Positions 16,263 through 30,216 of a stretch of DNA of 64,000 bases are shown in pieces; position 1 is the first letter of the stretch, and every line of letters begins with the position of its first letter. The position numbers and the translations under genes are program-made. The notes under the pieces are model-generated. The model ran no database searches, had not been told where the DNA came from, and saw only the letters and a list, made by a program, of their open reading frames with translations. Origin of the DNA: Pseudomonadota bacterium (GTDB lineage Bacteria; Pseudomonadota; Alphaproteobacteria; Acetobacterales; Acetobacteraceae); NCBI GenBank assembly GCA_021780935.1, contig JAJXXT010000138.1:1-64000 (forward strand). Direction: 5' to 3'.

Positions 16263-19132
16263 TGGACGCCGCATCGCACGGCGGTCGCGCCGAGTTTGCA
16301 GCGCTCGGTGACGACGGGCACTTCGTGGCGCGCCATATCGGCCCCTCTGAAGGCGAGGTTGCGACGATGCTCCAGGGCCTCGGCCTCGCGAGCCTCGATG
16401 AACTGGTCGCGCGCACCGTGCCCGCTGGCATTCGCAGCCAGGCACCGATGGCGATCCCGCCGGCGATCGGCGAGGCCGCGGTGCTGGCCGAACTTGGCGA
16501 ACTCGCGGCGGAAAACCGGCGTGTGAAGTCGCTCATCGGCCAGGGCTATCACGGCACGGTGACGCCGCCGGTGATCCTGCGCAACGTGCTGGAGAACCCA
16601 GCCTGGTACACGGCCTATACGCCGTATCAGGCGGAGATCGCGCAGGGACGACTGGAGGCGCTGCTGAACTTCCAGACCCTGATCTGCGAGCTGACGGGCA
16701 TGGAGATCGCCAACGCCTCGCTGCTTGACGAGGCGACGGCGGCGGCCGAGGCGATGCACATGGCGCATGGCGTCGCGCGCGCCAAGGGCGACGTGCTGGC
16801 GGTCGGCACCGATATGCATCCGCAGACTTCCGCCGTACTGGCGACGCGGGCGGCGCCGCTGGGCATAAGGCTGGCCGAAGTCGCGCCGGGCGGCAAGCTG
16901 CCCGAGGGTTGTTTCGCCATCGTTCTGTCCTATCCCGCGAGCGACGGCGCGGTGCGTGACCTCACGGCCGAGATCGAGGCGGCGCACGCGGCGGGCGCGC
17001 TCGCCATCGTCTGCGCTGACCCGCTGGCGCTGGTCGCCCTGCGCTCGCCGGGCGCGATGGGGGCCGATGTCGTCGTCGGTTCGTCGCAGCGGTTCGGTGT
17101 GCCGATGGGGTTCGGCGGGCCGCACGCGGCGTTTTTCGCGACGCGCGACGCTTATAAGCGGACCATGCCCGGCCGGCTCGTGGGCGTGAGCCAGGACGCG
17201 CAAGGACGACCCGCGATGCGCCTCGCGCTGCAGACGCGCGAGCAGCATATCCGCCGCGAGAAGGCGACCTCCAACATCTGCACGGCGCAGGTTCTGCTCG
17301 CCAATATCGCCGGGTTCTATGCGGTCTGGCACGGGCCGGAGGGGCTGGCGCGCATCGCGCGGCGGGTGCATCTCGCGGCAAGGCTGCTCGCCGGCGCGGC
17401 GCGGCGGGCGGGGCTCTCGCTGCGCCATGAGCATTTCTTCGACACCATTGCGATCGAAGCCGGCGGCCGGGCCGTCGCGATCATGCAGGCGGCCCTCGAC
17501 GCCGGGTTCAACCTGCGGCGGCTCGATGCGACGGGCATCGCCATCGCGCTCGACGAGACGGTGACGCCGGCGGAGCTTGACCGGCTGGCGGACGTGCTCG
17601 GCGGCGACGCCGGCGACGCGGTCGGCGCCATCCCCGCGGCACTGGTGCGCACCGATACGATTCTGCAACAGAGTGTGTTTCATTCCCACCGCTCGGAAAC
17701 CGCGATGCTGCGCTATCTGCGCCATCTCGCGGACCGCGATATCGCGCTCGACCGGTCGATGATCCCGCTCGGCTCGTGCACGATGAAGCTGAACGCGACG
17801 GCGGAGATGATCCCCATCACCTGGCCCGGCTTCGCCGATATCCACCCGTTCGCGCCGGCGGATCAGACGCGCGGCTACGCGCTTCTGGTCGAGCGGCTTT
17901 CGGCCTGGCTCGCGGCCGCGACCGGACTCGCGGCGGTCTCGCTGCAACCCAATGCCGGCAGCCAGGGCGAATATGCGGGGCTGCTCGCCATCCGAGCCTG
18001 GCAGCAGGCGCGCGGCGAGGGGGCGCGCGACGTCTGCCTCATTCCCGCGAGTGCGCATGGCACCAACCCTGCGAGTGCGGCGATGGCCGGGCTCAGGGTC
18101 GTCGTCGTCGCCTGCGACCGCAACGGCAATGTCGATCTCGCGGATCTCATGGCGAAGGCGGATCAGCACCGCGACCGGCTGGCCGCCCTGATGCTCACCT
18201 ACCCGAGCACGCATGGCGTGTTCGAGGAAGAGGTGATGGCGATCTGTCATGCGGTGCACGAGCGCGGCGGCCAGGTCTACATGGACGGCGCCAACCTCAA
18301 CGCGCAGCTCGGGCTGACCAGCCCCGGCCGCATCGGCGCGGATGTCTGCCACCTCAACCTGCACAAGACGTTCTGCATTCCGCATGGCGGCGGCGGGCCG
18401 GGCATCGGGCCGATCGCGGTCGCGGAGCATCTGGTGCCGCACCTGCCCAACCATCCGGCGCGCGCCGATGCGGGCCCAGCCGGCGGCTACGGGCCGGTGG
18501 CCGCGGCACCGTTCGGCAGCGCGATGATCCTGCCGATCTCCTACGCCTATATCCGCATGATGGGGCCGGACGGGCTCACCCGGGCGAGCCAGGTCGCGAT
18601 CCTGAACGCCAACCACATCGCCCGCCGGCTCGCGCCGCATTTCCCCATCCTCTACACCGGCGGCGCGGGGATGGTGGCGCATGAATGCATCATCGATTGC
18701 CGAGGCTTCGGCGAGGCGGGCATCCAGGTCGAGGATATCGCCAAGCGCCTCCAGGATTTCGGCTTCCACGCGCCAACCATGTCCTGGCCGGTTCCCGGCA
18801 CGCTGATGATCGAGCCGACCGAGAGCGAGAACCTCGCGGAGCTGGAACGGTTCTGCGACGCCATGGTGGCGATCCGCGGCGAGATCGAGGCGGTTGCCGC
18901 CGGGCGGATGGACAAGGCCGATAATCCGCTCAAGCACGCGCCGCACACCGCCGAGGCGATCGCCGGGGAATGGACGCACGCCTATTCGCGCGAGCAGGCG
19001 GCGTTTCCGTTGCCCTTCGTGGCTGCGGCCAAATACTGGCCGCCGGTGGCGCGGGTGGACAACGTCTATGGCGATCGCAACCTCGTGTGCACCTGCGCGC
19101 CGCTGGAGGCCTATGCCGAGGCCGCGGATTAG
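16262..19132 (+). CDS. gcvP: glycine dehydrogenase (decarboxylating), P protein
   Basis: 956 aa, the single-chain form that joins the halves split as GcvPA/GcvPB in other bacteria. It decarboxylates glycine with PLP and loads the aminomethyl group on GcvH. The N-terminal block [17 protein letters not shown] and the PLP site [15 protein letters not shown] (Lys about 702) are intact, with [14 protein letters not shown] nearby. ATG 16262 overlaps the gcvH stop. Ends the riboswitch-controlled operon; the shared L protein is elsewhere. Confidence 0.96.
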   Translation: MDAASHGGRAEFAALGDDGHFVARHIGPSEGEVATMLQGLGLASLDELVARTVPAGIRSQAPMAIPPAIGEAAVLAELGELAAENRRVKSLIGQGYHGTVTPPVILRNVLENPAWYTAYTPYQAEIAQGRLEALLNFQTLICELTGMEIANASLLDEATAAAEAMHMAHGVARAKGDVLAVGTDMHPQTSAVLATRAAPLGIRLAEVAPGGKLPEGCFAIVLSYPASDGAVRDLTAEIEAAHAAGALAIVCADPLALVALRSPGAMGADVVVGSSQRFGVPMGFGGPHAAFFATRDAYKRTMPGRLVGVSQDAQGRPAMRLALQTREQHIRREKATSNICTAQVLLANIAGFYAVWHGPEGLARIARRVHLAARLLAGAARRAGLSLRHEHFFDTIAIEAGGRAVAIMQAALDAGFNLRRLDATGIAIALDETVTPAELDRLADVLGGDAGDAVGAIPAALVRTDTILQQSVFHSHRSETAMLRYLRHLADRDIALDRSMIPLGSCTMKLNATAEMIPITWPGFADIHPFAPADQTRGYALLVERLSAWLAAATGLAAVSLQPNAGSQGEYAGLLAIRAWQQARGEGARDVCLIPASAHGTNPASAAMAGLRVVVVACDRNGNVDLADLMAKADQHRDRLAALMLTYPSTHGVFEEEVMAICHAVHERGGQVYMDGANLNAQLGLTSPGRIGADVCHLNLHKTFCIPHGGGGPGIGPIAVAEHLVPHLPNHPARADAGPAGGYGPVAAAPFGSAMILPISYAYIRMMGPDGLTRASQVAILNANHIARRLAPHFPILYTGGAGMVAHECIIDCRGFGEAGIQVEDIAKRLQDFGFHAPTMSWPVPGTLMIEPTESENLAELERFCDAMVAIRGEIEAVAAGRMDKADNPLKHAPHTAEAIAGEWTHAYSREQAAFPLPFVAAAKYWPPVARVDNVYGDRNLVCTCAPLEAYAEAAD

Positions 19133-19228
19133 CCGCCCCGAGGCCGCGGCGCCCGGCCGTCCGGCATGACAGCGACGTAATTCCTCCGCCGATGACGCGG
19201 CGCGGCGCGGGATGGTAGAGGGCAGAGT

Positions 19229-20926
19229 ATGATCCGTTGGTTCTCGCCGCGCCGCTCGGCACTTCTCGTGGTTTCGCTGCTCTCCGCCTGCGCCGCCTCC
19301 CCGGTGAGCCCGGGGCCGCAGGGCAATCCCCGCATCGCCGCCGCGGCCTTCCTGGAGGCTCGGTTCGCCGCGAGCCAGGGCGCGCTGGCACTCTCGGCGG
19401 CCGATTTCCTGCGCGCGCAGCAGGCTGATCCGTCCAGCCTCGCCCTGCATCAGCAGGCTTTCCTCGCCGCCCTGCTGGCGGGCCGGCGGGATGTGTCGAC
19501 CCTGGCGCATGGCCTGCCCAAGAATCAGGTGGCGCAACTGGTCCTGGTCAACGACGCGGCCCGGCAGGGCAAGTGGGACGCCGCAATCCAGCGCCTGAAG
19601 GCGATTCCGCAGCTTGGGGTCGCGCGGATTCTGTCGCCGCTGCTGCTGGCCTGGGTGCAGCAGGGGGCGGGCCAGACTGATGCCGCGCTGGCCACGCTGC
19701 ATCCGCTGATGTCGCAGCAGGGCACCCAGGGGCTGGCCACACTGAACGCGGCGATGATCGAAGACCTGGCCGGCCGGACCAACGCGGCCGACCGCAGCTA
19801 TGCCACGGCCGCTGCGGCGTTCGGCCCCGGCAGTCTCGACCTCGCGCGTCTGTTCGCAAGCTGGGATGCGCGAAACGGCCGCCGGCAGGAGGCGCTGGGT
19901 GTGCTCGCCGGTCTCGGCACGAGTGGCGAGTTGGGGCTGGCGCAGCCGGGGTTGATCCGCGATGTCGCCAAAAAGGTGATCCGCAATCCGCTGGATGGGA
20001 TGGCCGCGGCGTACCGGTTCACGGCGCTCGCGGTCCGCCAGCAGAACAACGGCAGCCTCTCGATCGTGTTGTTGCGGCTCGCGCTGGATGCACGGCGGAA
20101 TGACACGATGTCGCGGCTGGCGCTGGCCGGAGTCTATGAGGCCAACGGACAGCCGTCGCTGGCGCTCGGGGTGCTGGACGCCGTGGGCAAGGCCGATCCG
20201 CTCTACCAGGCGGTGCAGCTTCGCCGGGCGCTGATCATGACGGCGCTCGACAACAATCAGGGCGCGCTCGATATCATCCGTGGGCTTGTTGCCGCCTATC
20301 CCACGCTGCCGGGACCGGCGTTGATCGAGGGCGATATCCTGCGCTCGGAGAAGCGCTTCGCGGAGGCGGTGAAGGCCTATCACGTCGCCATCGCGCGCAC
20401 CGTCGCCGTCGGGCCGCAGGACTGGATCCTGTATTTCGATCGCGGTATCGCCTATGACCGGTCCGGCAAATGGCCGCTGGCTGAGGCGGATTTCCGCCAC
20501 GCGCTGCAGCTCTCTCCGAACCAACCCGATGTGCTGAACTATCTTGGCTATTCCCTCGCCGACAAGGGTCGCGACCTGCCGCAGGCCCGCAGCATGATCG
20601 AGCGGGCGCTCGCCGCGATGCCGAACAACGGCGCGATCGTTGACAGTCTCGGCTGGGTGACGCTGAAACAGGGCGATGTCGTGGGCGCCGTCCGCTATCT
20701 GGAGCGCGCGGTGGAGTTGATGCCGTCGGACCCGACGGTCAACGGCCATCTCGGTGACGCCTATCTCGCCGCCGGACGCCGGCTGGAGGCGGCGTTCCAG
20801 TGGCAGCGGGCGCTGACCCTGAACCCCTCGCCGAAGCAGGCCGCGGCCCTGCGCGCGAAGCTGGCGCGCGACGAGCACGCGCTGGGCGCCGGCGCCTCGC
20901 CGGCACCGAAAAAGCCGGTTCCCTGA
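19229..20926 (+). CDS. TPR-repeat lipoprotein
   Basis: 565 aa with signal and lipobox LLSAC (Cys about 21), then a largely helical chain with tetratricopeptide repeats. The clearest repeats are in the C-terminal third, for example [34 protein letters not shown] and the following two units. Probably an outer- or inner-membrane-anchored scaffold in the periplasm. I recall this TPR gene next to ispE in other Rhodospirillales, but its role is unknown. ispE begins about 25 bases after it. Confidence 0.85.
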   Translation: MIRWFSPRRSALLVVSLLSACAASPVSPGPQGNPRIAAAAFLEARFAASQGALALSAADFLRAQQADPSSLALHQQAFLAALLAGRRDVSTLAHGLPKNQVAQLVLVNDAARQGKWDAAIQRLKAIPQLGVARILSPLLLAWVQQGAGQTDAALATLHPLMSQQGTQGLATLNAAMIEDLAGRTNAADRSYATAAAAFGPGSLDLARLFASWDARNGRRQEALGVLAGLGTSGELGLAQPGLIRDVAKKVIRNPLDGMAAAYRFTALAVRQQNNGSLSIVLLRLALDARRNDTMSRLALAGVYEANGQPSLALGVLDAVGKADPLYQAVQLRRALIMTALDNNQGALDIIRGLVAAYPTLPGPALIEGDILRSEKRFAEAVKAYHVAIARTVAVGPQDWILYFDRGIAYDRSGKWPLAEADFRHALQLSPNQPDVLNYLGYSLADKGRDLPQARSMIERALAAMPNNGAIVDSLGWVTLKQGDVVGAVRYLERAVELMPSDPTVNGHLGDAYLAAGRRLEAAFQWQRALTLNPSPKQAAALRAKLARDEHALGAGASPAPKKPVP

Positions 20927-20951
20927 GCTGCGGCCGCGTCCGCCCGCGGGC

Positions 20952-21779
20952 CTGAGCGAGTCCGCGCTCGCCAAGGTCAATCTCTACCTGCACGTCACCG
21001 GGCGGCGTGCGGACGGCTATCATCGGCTCGACAGCCTTGCGGTGTTTCCGGCAGTGGGCGATCGGCTGGCGGCGGAACAGGCGGACGAGCTGTCCCTGGC
21101 CGTCGAGGGGCCTTTTGCCGAGGCGCTGGAGGAGGGCGACAACCTGGTATTGCGCGCGGCGCGCCGGCTGGACCCGTTGCGGGGTGCCGCGTTGCGGCTG
21201 ACCAAGAATCTGCCGGTAGCCTCGGGGATCGGCGGCGGTTCGGCGGACGCGGCGGCGGCGCTGCGGCTGCTGTCGCGGCTGTGGAACTGCCCGGTGCCGG
21301 CGGATGCCGCGCTCTCGCTCGGTGCCGATGTCGCCGTATGCCTCGCATCGCGGCCGGCGCGGATGCAGGGGGTGGGCGAGGTGCTGCTGCCGGCGCCGCG
21401 CCTGCCGGCGTTCGGCATGATGCTGGTCAATCCCGGCGTGCCGGTTGCGACCCCTTCTGTGTTCGCGGCGCGGGAGGGTGGGTTTTCACCGCCGGCAGCG
21501 CTGCCCGCTGGCTGGGCGGACGCGGCGGGCATGGCCCGTGACCTGGCCGCGCTGCGCAACGACCTGGAACCGCCGGCCCTGCGCGTTTGTCCGCCGATCG
21601 CCGAGGTTCTGGCGGCGATCAGGACCATGCCCGGCTGCCTGCTGGCGCGCATGAGCGGCTCCGGTGCCACGTGTTTCGGCCTCTTCGCGAGCGCGGCGTC
21701 GGCCGAGGCAGGAGCCGCGTTGCTCGCCCATCCGCGCTGGTGGGTATGGGGCGGCCCTTGCGGGCCCATGCAAACCTGA
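20952..21779 (+). CDS. ispE: 4-diphosphocytidyl-2-C-methyl-D-erythritol kinase
   Basis: About 275 aa. GHMP kinase of the non-mevalonate isoprenoid pathway; phosphorylates CDP-methylerythritol. The N-terminal substrate block [18 protein letters not shown] and the ATP loop [19 protein letters not shown] are clear, as is the C-terminal [15 protein letters not shown]. The conserved block needs translation from before 20970, but the frame holds no ATG, GTG or TTG between the stop at 20820-20822 and that block. The only near-cognate codons are CTG 20928 and CTG 20952. CTG 20952 gives (M)SESALAK, which matches usual IspE starts, so I place the start there. Confidence 0.88.
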   Translation: MSESALAKVNLYLHVTGRRADGYHRLDSLAVFPAVGDRLAAEQADELSLAVEGPFAEALEEGDNLVLRAARRLDPLRGAALRLTKNLPVASGIGGGSADAAAALRLLSRLWNCPVPADAALSLGADVAVCLASRPARMQGVGEVLLPAPRLPAFGMMLVNPGVPVATPSVFAAREGGFSPPAALPAGWADAAGMARDLAALRNDLEPPALRVCPPIAEVLAAIRTMPGCLLARMSGSGATCFGLFASAASAEAGAALLAHPRWWVWGGPCGPMQT

Positions 21780-21811
21780 CCTAATCCCGCATCGGCCGAT
21801 CAGGTCGGCGT

Positions 21812-21886
21812 TGGGGCGTCGCCAAGTGGTAAGGCAGCGGATTTTGATTCCGCCATGCGGAGGTTCGAATCCTCCCGCCCCAGCCA
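21812..21886 (+). tRNA. tRNA-Gln (anticodon TTG)
   Basis: A 75-nt cloverleaf with acceptor TGGGGCG/CGCCCCA, an anticodon stem GCGGA/TCCGC around the loop TTTTGAT (anticodon TTG), T arm GGAGG-TTCGAAT-CCTCC and encoded CCA. It lies 32 bases after ispE and ends just before the convergent peptidase gene. Confidence 0.95.
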
Positions 21887-21890
21887 ACGC

Positions 21891-24142
<2,252 letters not shown>

Positions 24143-24187
24143 TCAGGCTTCGCGCGGCCATTCGGTTTCGCTAAATGTCACTCGGTG

Positions 24188-25333
24188 ATGATCTCGGATC
24201 TCAACCTGCGTCATCTCGCGGCGATCGTGTATATCGCCGATCTCGGCACGATGAGTGCCGCGGTGGCGGCGGTGAACCTCACCCAGCCGGCGATAACCCA
24301 GGGTATAGCGCGCGTTGAATTGATGCTCGCGACCAGGTTGTTCGAGCGGCGCCATGACGGGATGGTGCCGACGCCGGCGGCGCTGCTGCTGGTGCCGCGG
24401 CTGCGCGCCGCACTCGGCCATATCGCGAGCCCGCATGTGACCAGTGCGCGCATGCGCGCGCTGCTGGCGCTGGCCGATGGCGGCGGCTACGACGGCGCGC
24501 GGCGGGCGACCGGGCTGTCGCTGCCCTCGCTGCACCGGGCGGTGAGCGATCTCTCGCTGGCGCTGCGCCGCAGGCTGGTCGAGCGGCGCGGCAAGGCGGT
24601 GGTGCTGACCGAGGCCGGGCAGGCGATGGCGCGCGGCTTTCGCCTCGCCCGCGTGGAGCTGGAGGCGGGGCTGGCGGAGCTGGCCGCGCTGCGCGGGTAC
24701 GAGACGCGCAGCATCGCCGTGGGAGCGATGCCGCTGTCGCGCGCCCATGTGCTGCCGGAGGCGATCGCGCGGTTCCTCCAGCGTCATCCGCGGGTGCGGC
24801 TATCGATCGTGGAGGGTTCGCGGGCGGAGCTGGTCGAGCCGCTGCGCAACGGGGTGATCGACCTCATGCTCGGTGCGCTGCGCACGCCGCTGGCCGAGCC
24901 GGACCTGGTGCAGCTGCCGCTGTTCCGTTCCGTGCCGGCGGTCGTGGCGCGCCGCTCGCACCCGCTGCAGGGCACGCATCCGACCCTGGCCCAGCTTGCC
25001 GCCTATCCGTGGATCGTCGGGGCCCCTGGCGCGCCGCTGCGTGACCGGTGGGAGCAGCTCTTCGCCGACGCGGGCCTGGCGCGGCCCGACGTGCCGGTGG
25101 AGTCCGGCTCCGTGATGACGATCCGGCAATTGCTGATGCGCGGGGACTTCCTCACCATTCTCGCACCGGACCAGGTGGCGGTGGAGCTGGAGGCCGGGTG
25201 GCTCGCGACGATCGGCGCGCCACCGCCGGGGCTGGAGCGGATGATCGGCATGACCACCCGCATCTCCTGGCACCCCACCTCGGTCCAGGCGGAGTTCGTG
25301 GCCGACCTCGAACGGGTAGCCGGCGCCGGGTGA
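24188..25333 (+). CDS. LysR-type regulator with two N-terminal HTH domains
   Basis: 381 aa, about 80 longer than a normal LysR protein. Residues 6-65 are a standard LysR HTH (LTQPAITQGIARVELMLATRLFERR). Residues about 88-147 form a second HTH of the same type (LSLPSLHRAVSDLSLALRRRLVERR then LTEAG). The substrate-binding domain follows from about 165, starting IAVGAMPLSRAHVLP. It probably senses an aromatic intermediate and controls the neighbouring ligI and lig operons, as GbpR/LigR-like regulators do; this is inference. ATG 24188, or GTG one codon earlier. Confidence 0.85.
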   Translation: MISDLNLRHLAAIVYIADLGTMSAAVAAVNLTQPAITQGIARVELMLATRLFERRHDGMVPTPAALLLVPRLRAALGHIASPHVTSARMRALLALADGGGYDGARRATGLSLPSLHRAVSDLSLALRRRLVERRGKAVVLTEAGQAMARGFRLARVELEAGLAELAALRGYETRSIAVGAMPLSRAHVLPEAIARFLQRHPRVRLSIVEGSRAELVEPLRNGVIDLMLGALRTPLAEPDLVQLPLFRSVPAVVARRSHPLQGTHPTLAQLAAYPWIVGAPGAPLRDRWEQLFADAGLARPDVPVESGSVMTIRQLLMRGDFLTILAPDQVAVELEAGWLATIGAPPPGLERMIGMTTRISWHPTSVQAEFVADLERVAGAG

Positions 25334-25349
25334 GCGGTCCCGCCCGCGC

Positions 25350-26189
25350 TCAGGCGGGTTCAAGCAGCATTGTCGCCGCCGCGGTGTTGGAGATCGGCAG
25401 GTGGTAGTTTCGGAACACTTCCTGCGCGCCGGGGCCGAGCGCGCCGCGCGCCGCGATCCAGTTCAGCACCTCGACACCCTGCGTGCCGGCGAGGCGCACC
25501 ATCTCGTGGATGGAGTGCCGCGTCAGCGCATCGGGGTCGGCGGCGAGATGGTCGAGACAGAACCGGTCGTAGTCGGGGTTCATGAAGCCGGCACGCTCGC
25601 CGTCGAGCTGGTGGGAAAGCCCGCCGGTGCCGATGACCACGATGCGTTCCCTGCCGGGCCAGCTCGCCAGCGCCCGGTGCACCGAGCGCCCGAGGGCGAG
25701 GCAGCGGCGGGCCGAGGGCAGCGGGTGCTGCACGGTGTTGATGCCGATGGGCACCAGCCGGACCGGCCATTCCCCGGTGTCGGGCCAGGCGAGCTCGAAG
25801 GGGATCGAAATGGCGTGATCGACGAGCATCTCCTGGCAGGTCACCGGATCGAACTCGTCGGCCACGAGCTGTTCGATCACGTGCCAGCTCAGCTCCGGAT
25901 AGCCGCGGAAGGGCTTGTAGAGCGGCAGGCCCCAGCCCTCGTCCTCGTTGCGGTATTCCGCCGCCGCGCCGACCGCGAAGGTCGGCATCTTGTCGAGGAA
26001 GAAGTTGAGGCCATGGTCGTTGGAGAACACCACGGCGATGTCCGGCCGCATCCGTGTCAGCCATTCATGCACCCTCGGGAAACCGTCGAAGAACGGCTTC
26101 CAGTACGGTGTCTCCTGCTCGCCGCGGTGGATGGCGCCACCGATGGCGGGAACATGGCTGGTGAAATAGCCACCGACGATTGCGGACAT
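25350..26189 (-). CDS. protocatechuate 4,5-dioxygenase beta-subunit paralogue (LigB family)
   Basis: 279 aa, class III extradiol dioxygenase catalytic subunit. Iron ligands are His12 in FTSHVPA, His59 in SNDHGL and the Glu in GVEVLNW; the catalytic His is in GTGGLSHQL. It differs considerably from the second LigB at 28366 and may favour a related substrate such as gallate or 3-O-methylgallate. The start is 1 base after the ligA1 stop. Ends 16 bases from the convergent LysR gene. Confidence 0.85.
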   Translation of the reverse strand: MSAIVGGYFTSHVPAIGGAIHRGEQETPYWKPFFDGFPRVHEWLTRMRPDIAVVFSNDHGLNFFLDKMPTFAVGAAAEYRNEDEGWGLPLYKPFRGYPELSWHVIEQLVADEFDPVTCQEMLVDHAISIPFELAWPDTGEWPVRLVPIGINTVQHPLPSARRCLALGRSVHRALASWPGRERIVVIGTGGLSHQLDGERAGFMNPDYDRFCLDHLAADPDALTRHSIHEMVRLAGTQGVEVLNWIAARGALGPGAQEVFRNYHLPISNTAAATMLLEPA

Positions 26190-26190
26190 C

Positions 26191-26592
26191 TTATGCCTCC
26201 TTCGCCGGCGCCTGGCGGGCCCGATCCTGCTCCGCCTGCTGCTGCAGGTATTGCTTGAACCCGGCGACGCTGCGGCCGGTCTGCTGGGCGCCGACATCCT
26301 GGACGTTGAGGCCGAAAATGCCGGCGAGCTTGGCGAGGTAGTAGATGTTGCCGCCGGCCGCGATCATGCCGAGCACATCGCGCTTCGCCACCGCCGTGCG
26401 CTGCGCCGGGGTGAGGTGAAAGCGGCGGCAATAGGCGTCCTCGTCGGCGAGGAAGGCATCGCGGTTCTCCCTGCGGTTGAAGGAGAAGCACATGGCGTTG
26501 AGCCGATAGCCCCTGGACGCGGCCGCGCCGTCGAACGGCGTGGTGCCGGGGATCGGGGCGGGCCGCGCCCCGGGGCTTGCCTTCGTTGGCAT
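26191..26592 (-). CDS. protocatechuate 4,5-dioxygenase alpha-subunit paralogue (LigA family)
   Basis: 133 aa small subunit that caps the active site of its LigB partner. Conserved stretch: RGYRLNAMCFSFNRRENRDAF (27-47) and VLGMIAAGGNIYYLAKLAGIFG. The last 25 residues are Gln/Arg/Ala-rich. ATG 26592 has an AAGGGAGAG site. First gene of the minus-strand dioxygenase operon, divergent from ligJ. Confidence 0.85.
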   Translation of the reverse strand: MPTKASPGARPAPIPGTTPFDGAAASRGYRLNAMCFSFNRRENRDAFLADEDAYCRRFHLTPAQRTAVAKRDVLGMIAAGGNIYYLAKLAGIFGLNVQDVGAQQTGRSVAGFKQYLQQQAEQDRARQAPAKEA

Positions 26593-26915
26593 GGATCGCT
26601 CTCCCTTGCTGCAGCCTGCACAAGACGAACGCGCCTGCCGGGTCGCCTTGATATGGATCAAGCAACGGTGGAGAGATCTCGCGATTAGAAGTACAATTAG
26701 CAAAAGCTTATGGCGCGCGACCGGTTCCGATTGGCCCGGGTCGCGGGAAGCGGGCAGAGCGTGTGGCGCAAGACGGCGTCTTGCCGGAAGCGCGCGGCGG
26801 AGGCAGGCTCGCCGAAATTCCGCCGGGGTTTGCCGCTGGGGTGTTCGCCCGGTGGGTCTGCCCATGGGGGCGGCCCCCCGCTCGGCGCCGTTGAAGGAGG
26901 GGAGGAGAGTTCATC
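26593..26915. promoter_or_regulatory. divergent promoter region of the two lig operons
   Basis: A 323-base gap without a gene. It contains the FNR/FixK-type box at 26648-26661, a TACAAT hexamer at 26692-26697 (possible -10 towards ligJ, with a weak TGGAGA -35 at 26669-26674), and an inverted repeat GCAAGAC-GGC-GTCTTGC at 26768-26784. The repeat would lie in the ligJ leader or serve as an operator. A GGAGGGGAGGAGAG ribosome site precedes ligJ. Confidence 0.55.
26648..26661. promoter_or_regulatory. FNR/FixK-type binding site
   Basis: TTGATATGGATCAA is an exact match to TTGAT-N4-ATCAA, the site bound by FNR, Anr and FixK proteins, and the central TGG is usual in alphaproteobacteria. It lies 56 bases before ligA1 and 254 bases before ligJ. 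If used, it ties ring cleavage, which consumes O2, to an oxygen-responsive regulator. No CRP/FNR gene lies in the window. Confidence 0.6.
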
Positions 26916-27937
26916 GTGACGCTCGTCATCGATTGCCATGGCCATTACACAACCGTGCCGGAGGCGCATAACAAATGGCGCGAGGCGCAGAAATCCGCGT
27001 TCAAGGCAGGCCAGGCCGCGCCCGCCTATCCCGCGATTTCGGACGACGAGATCCGTGAGAGCATCGAGAAGAATCAGCTGCGGCTGATCCGCGAGCGCGG
27101 GGCGGACATGACCATCTTCTCGCCGCGTGCCAGCACCATGGAACACCATGTCGGCGACCAGGCGATGAGCGAGGCGTGGTCGGTTGCGTGCAACGACCTC
27201 ATCGCCCGCGTCGTCCGACTGTTCCCGGAGACGTTCGTCGGCGTCTGCCAGTTGCCGCAAAACCCCAACAGCGACCTCACGGCGACCGTGAAGGAACTGC
27301 GCCGCTGCGTGGAGCAGCTCGGGTTCATCGGCTGCAACCTCAACCCCGATCCGGGCGGCGGACACTTCACCCATCCGCCGCTGACCGACCCCTACTGGTT
27401 CCCGATCTACGAGGCGATGGTCGAGCTCGACGTGCCGGCGATGATCCATGTCTCGGGTTCCTGCAACCCGGGGCTGCACGCGACCGGCGCCTTCTATATC
27501 GCGGCCGACACCGTGGCCTTCATGCAGCTGATCGAGGGCGATCTGTTCGCCCGCTTCCCGAAGCTGCGCTTCATCATCCCGCATGGCGGCGGCGCGGTGC
27601 CGTATCACTGGGGCCGCTACCGGGGCTTGGCCGACATGCTCAAGAAGCCGGAACTCGCCTCGCACCTCATGCACAACGTGTTCTTCGATACCTGTGTCTA
27701 TCACCAGCCGGGTGTGGACCTGCTGGCGCGGGTGATCGAGACCAAGAACATTCTGTTCGGGTCCGAAATGGTTGGCGCGGTGCGCGGCATCGATCCGACC
27801 ACCGGGCACTATTTCGACGATACCAAACGCTATATCGACGCGCTGCCGATCACGCCCGAGCAGCGCCACGCGATCTTCGAGGGCAATGCGCGCCGCGTGT
27901 TTCCGCGCCTCGATGCGAAGTTGAAGGCACGCGGGCA

Positions 27938-27941
<4 letters not shown>
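26916..27941 (+). CDS. ligJ: 4-oxalomesaconate hydratase (LigJ-type amidohydrolase-fold)
   Basis: 341 aa of the amidohydrolase_2 family. N-terminal VIDCHGHYTTVP carries the HxH metal motif (about 8-10). FIIPHGGGAVPYHWGRY has the conserved His, and FGSEMVGAVRGIDP replaces the usual Asp motif, all features of LigJ. LigJ hydrates 4-oxalomesaconate to 4-carboxy-4-hydroxy-2-oxoadipate. GTG 26916 has a strong GGAGGGGAGGAG site; the stop overlaps the ligA2 start. Confidence 0.88.
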
Positions 27942-29208
<1,267 letters not shown>

Positions 29209-29252
29209 CGCTCTCCGCCGGCCGTGGCTGATTTCGTTCTGGAAGGATATCG

Positions 29253-30212
29253 ATGATGCGTATCGCTCTCGCCGGCGCCGGCGCCTTCGGGGAAAAGCAC
29301 CTCGACGGGCTGAGAAATATCGACGGTGTCGAGATCGTCTCGGTGATCAGCCGCACCGCGGAGCAGGCGAGTGCGGTCGCCGCCAAATATGGCGCGCGGC
29401 ACAGTGGCACCAAGCTGGAGGAGGCACTGGCGCGCAGCGATGTCGATGCGGTGATCCTGTGCACACCCACGCAGATGCATGCCGCACAGGCCATTGCCTG
29501 CATGCGGGCGGGCAAGCACGTGCAGGTGGAAATCCCGCTCGCCGATTCCTGGGCGGATGCGCAGACGGTGTTGAGCACGAGCCGCCAGACCGGCCTCGTC
29601 TGCATGGTCGGCCACACACGCCGCTTCAACCCGAGCCATCAATGGGTGCACAAGCGCATCGCCGCCGGCGCGTTTGCCGTGCAGCAGATGGACGTGCAGA
29701 CCTATTTCTTCCGCCGGAAGAACATGAACGCCAAGGGCGAGCCACGAAGCTGGACCGACCATCTGCTCTGGCACCATGCGGCCCACACGATCGACCTCTT
29801 CGCCTATCAGACCGGGCGTATCGTCCGAGCGAGCGCGGTGCAGGGGCCGCGGCATCCGACGCTTGGCATCGCGATGGACATGTCGATCCAGTTGAAGAGC
29901 GAGACGGGGGCGATCGGCACGCTGTCGCTCTCGTTCAACAATGACGGGCCGCTGGGCACGTTCTTTCGCTATATCGGCGACACCGGCACCTACATCGCAC
30001 GCTACGACGATTTGGTGGATGGCAAGGAGGAGGCAATCGACGTCTCCAAGGTCGATGTCAGCATGAACGGCATCGAGTTGCAGGACCGCGAGTTCGTCGC
30101 CGCCATCCGCGAGAAGCGCGAGCCGAACTCGTCGGTCGCACAGGTGCTGGACTGCTACCGCGTGATCGGCGACCTGGCCGCGAGCCTGACCGCACAGGAC
30201 GGCTGGTCCTGA
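29253..30212 (+). CDS. ligC: 4-carboxy-2-hydroxymuconate-6-semialdehyde dehydrogenase
   Basis: 319 aa Gfo/Idh/MocA-fold enzyme. The NAD(P) site is ALAGAGAFGEKHLDGL (5-20), and HVQVEIPLADSW replaces the usual EKP motif as in LigC. HHAAHTIDLFAY is the conserved C-terminal-domain stretch. It oxidises the ring-cleavage product to 2-pyrone-4,6-dicarboxylate, the substrate of LigI. AAGGA lies upstream of ATG 29253. It ends 4 bases from the convergent livM end. Confidence 0.9.
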   Translation: MMRIALAGAGAFGEKHLDGLRNIDGVEIVSVISRTAEQASAVAAKYGARHSGTKLEEALARSDVDAVILCTPTQMHAAQAIACMRAGKHVQVEIPLADSWADAQTVLSTSRQTGLVCMVGHTRRFNPSHQWVHKRIAAGAFAVQQMDVQTYFFRRKNMNAKGEPRSWTDHLLWHHAAHTIDLFAYQTGRIVRASAVQGPRHPTLGIAMDMSIQLKSETGAIGTLSLSFNNDGPLGTFFRYIGDTGTYIARYDDLVDGKEEAIDVSKVDVSMNGIELQDREFVAAIREKREPNSSVAQVLDCYRVIGDLAASLTAQDGWS

Positions 30213-30216
30213 TGCG

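Noticed and set aside
16232..20980. 1582-aa open frame antisense to gcvP and the TPR gene
   Set aside because: It runs across two well-supported genes on the other strand and has low-complexity composition; a codon-bias shadow.
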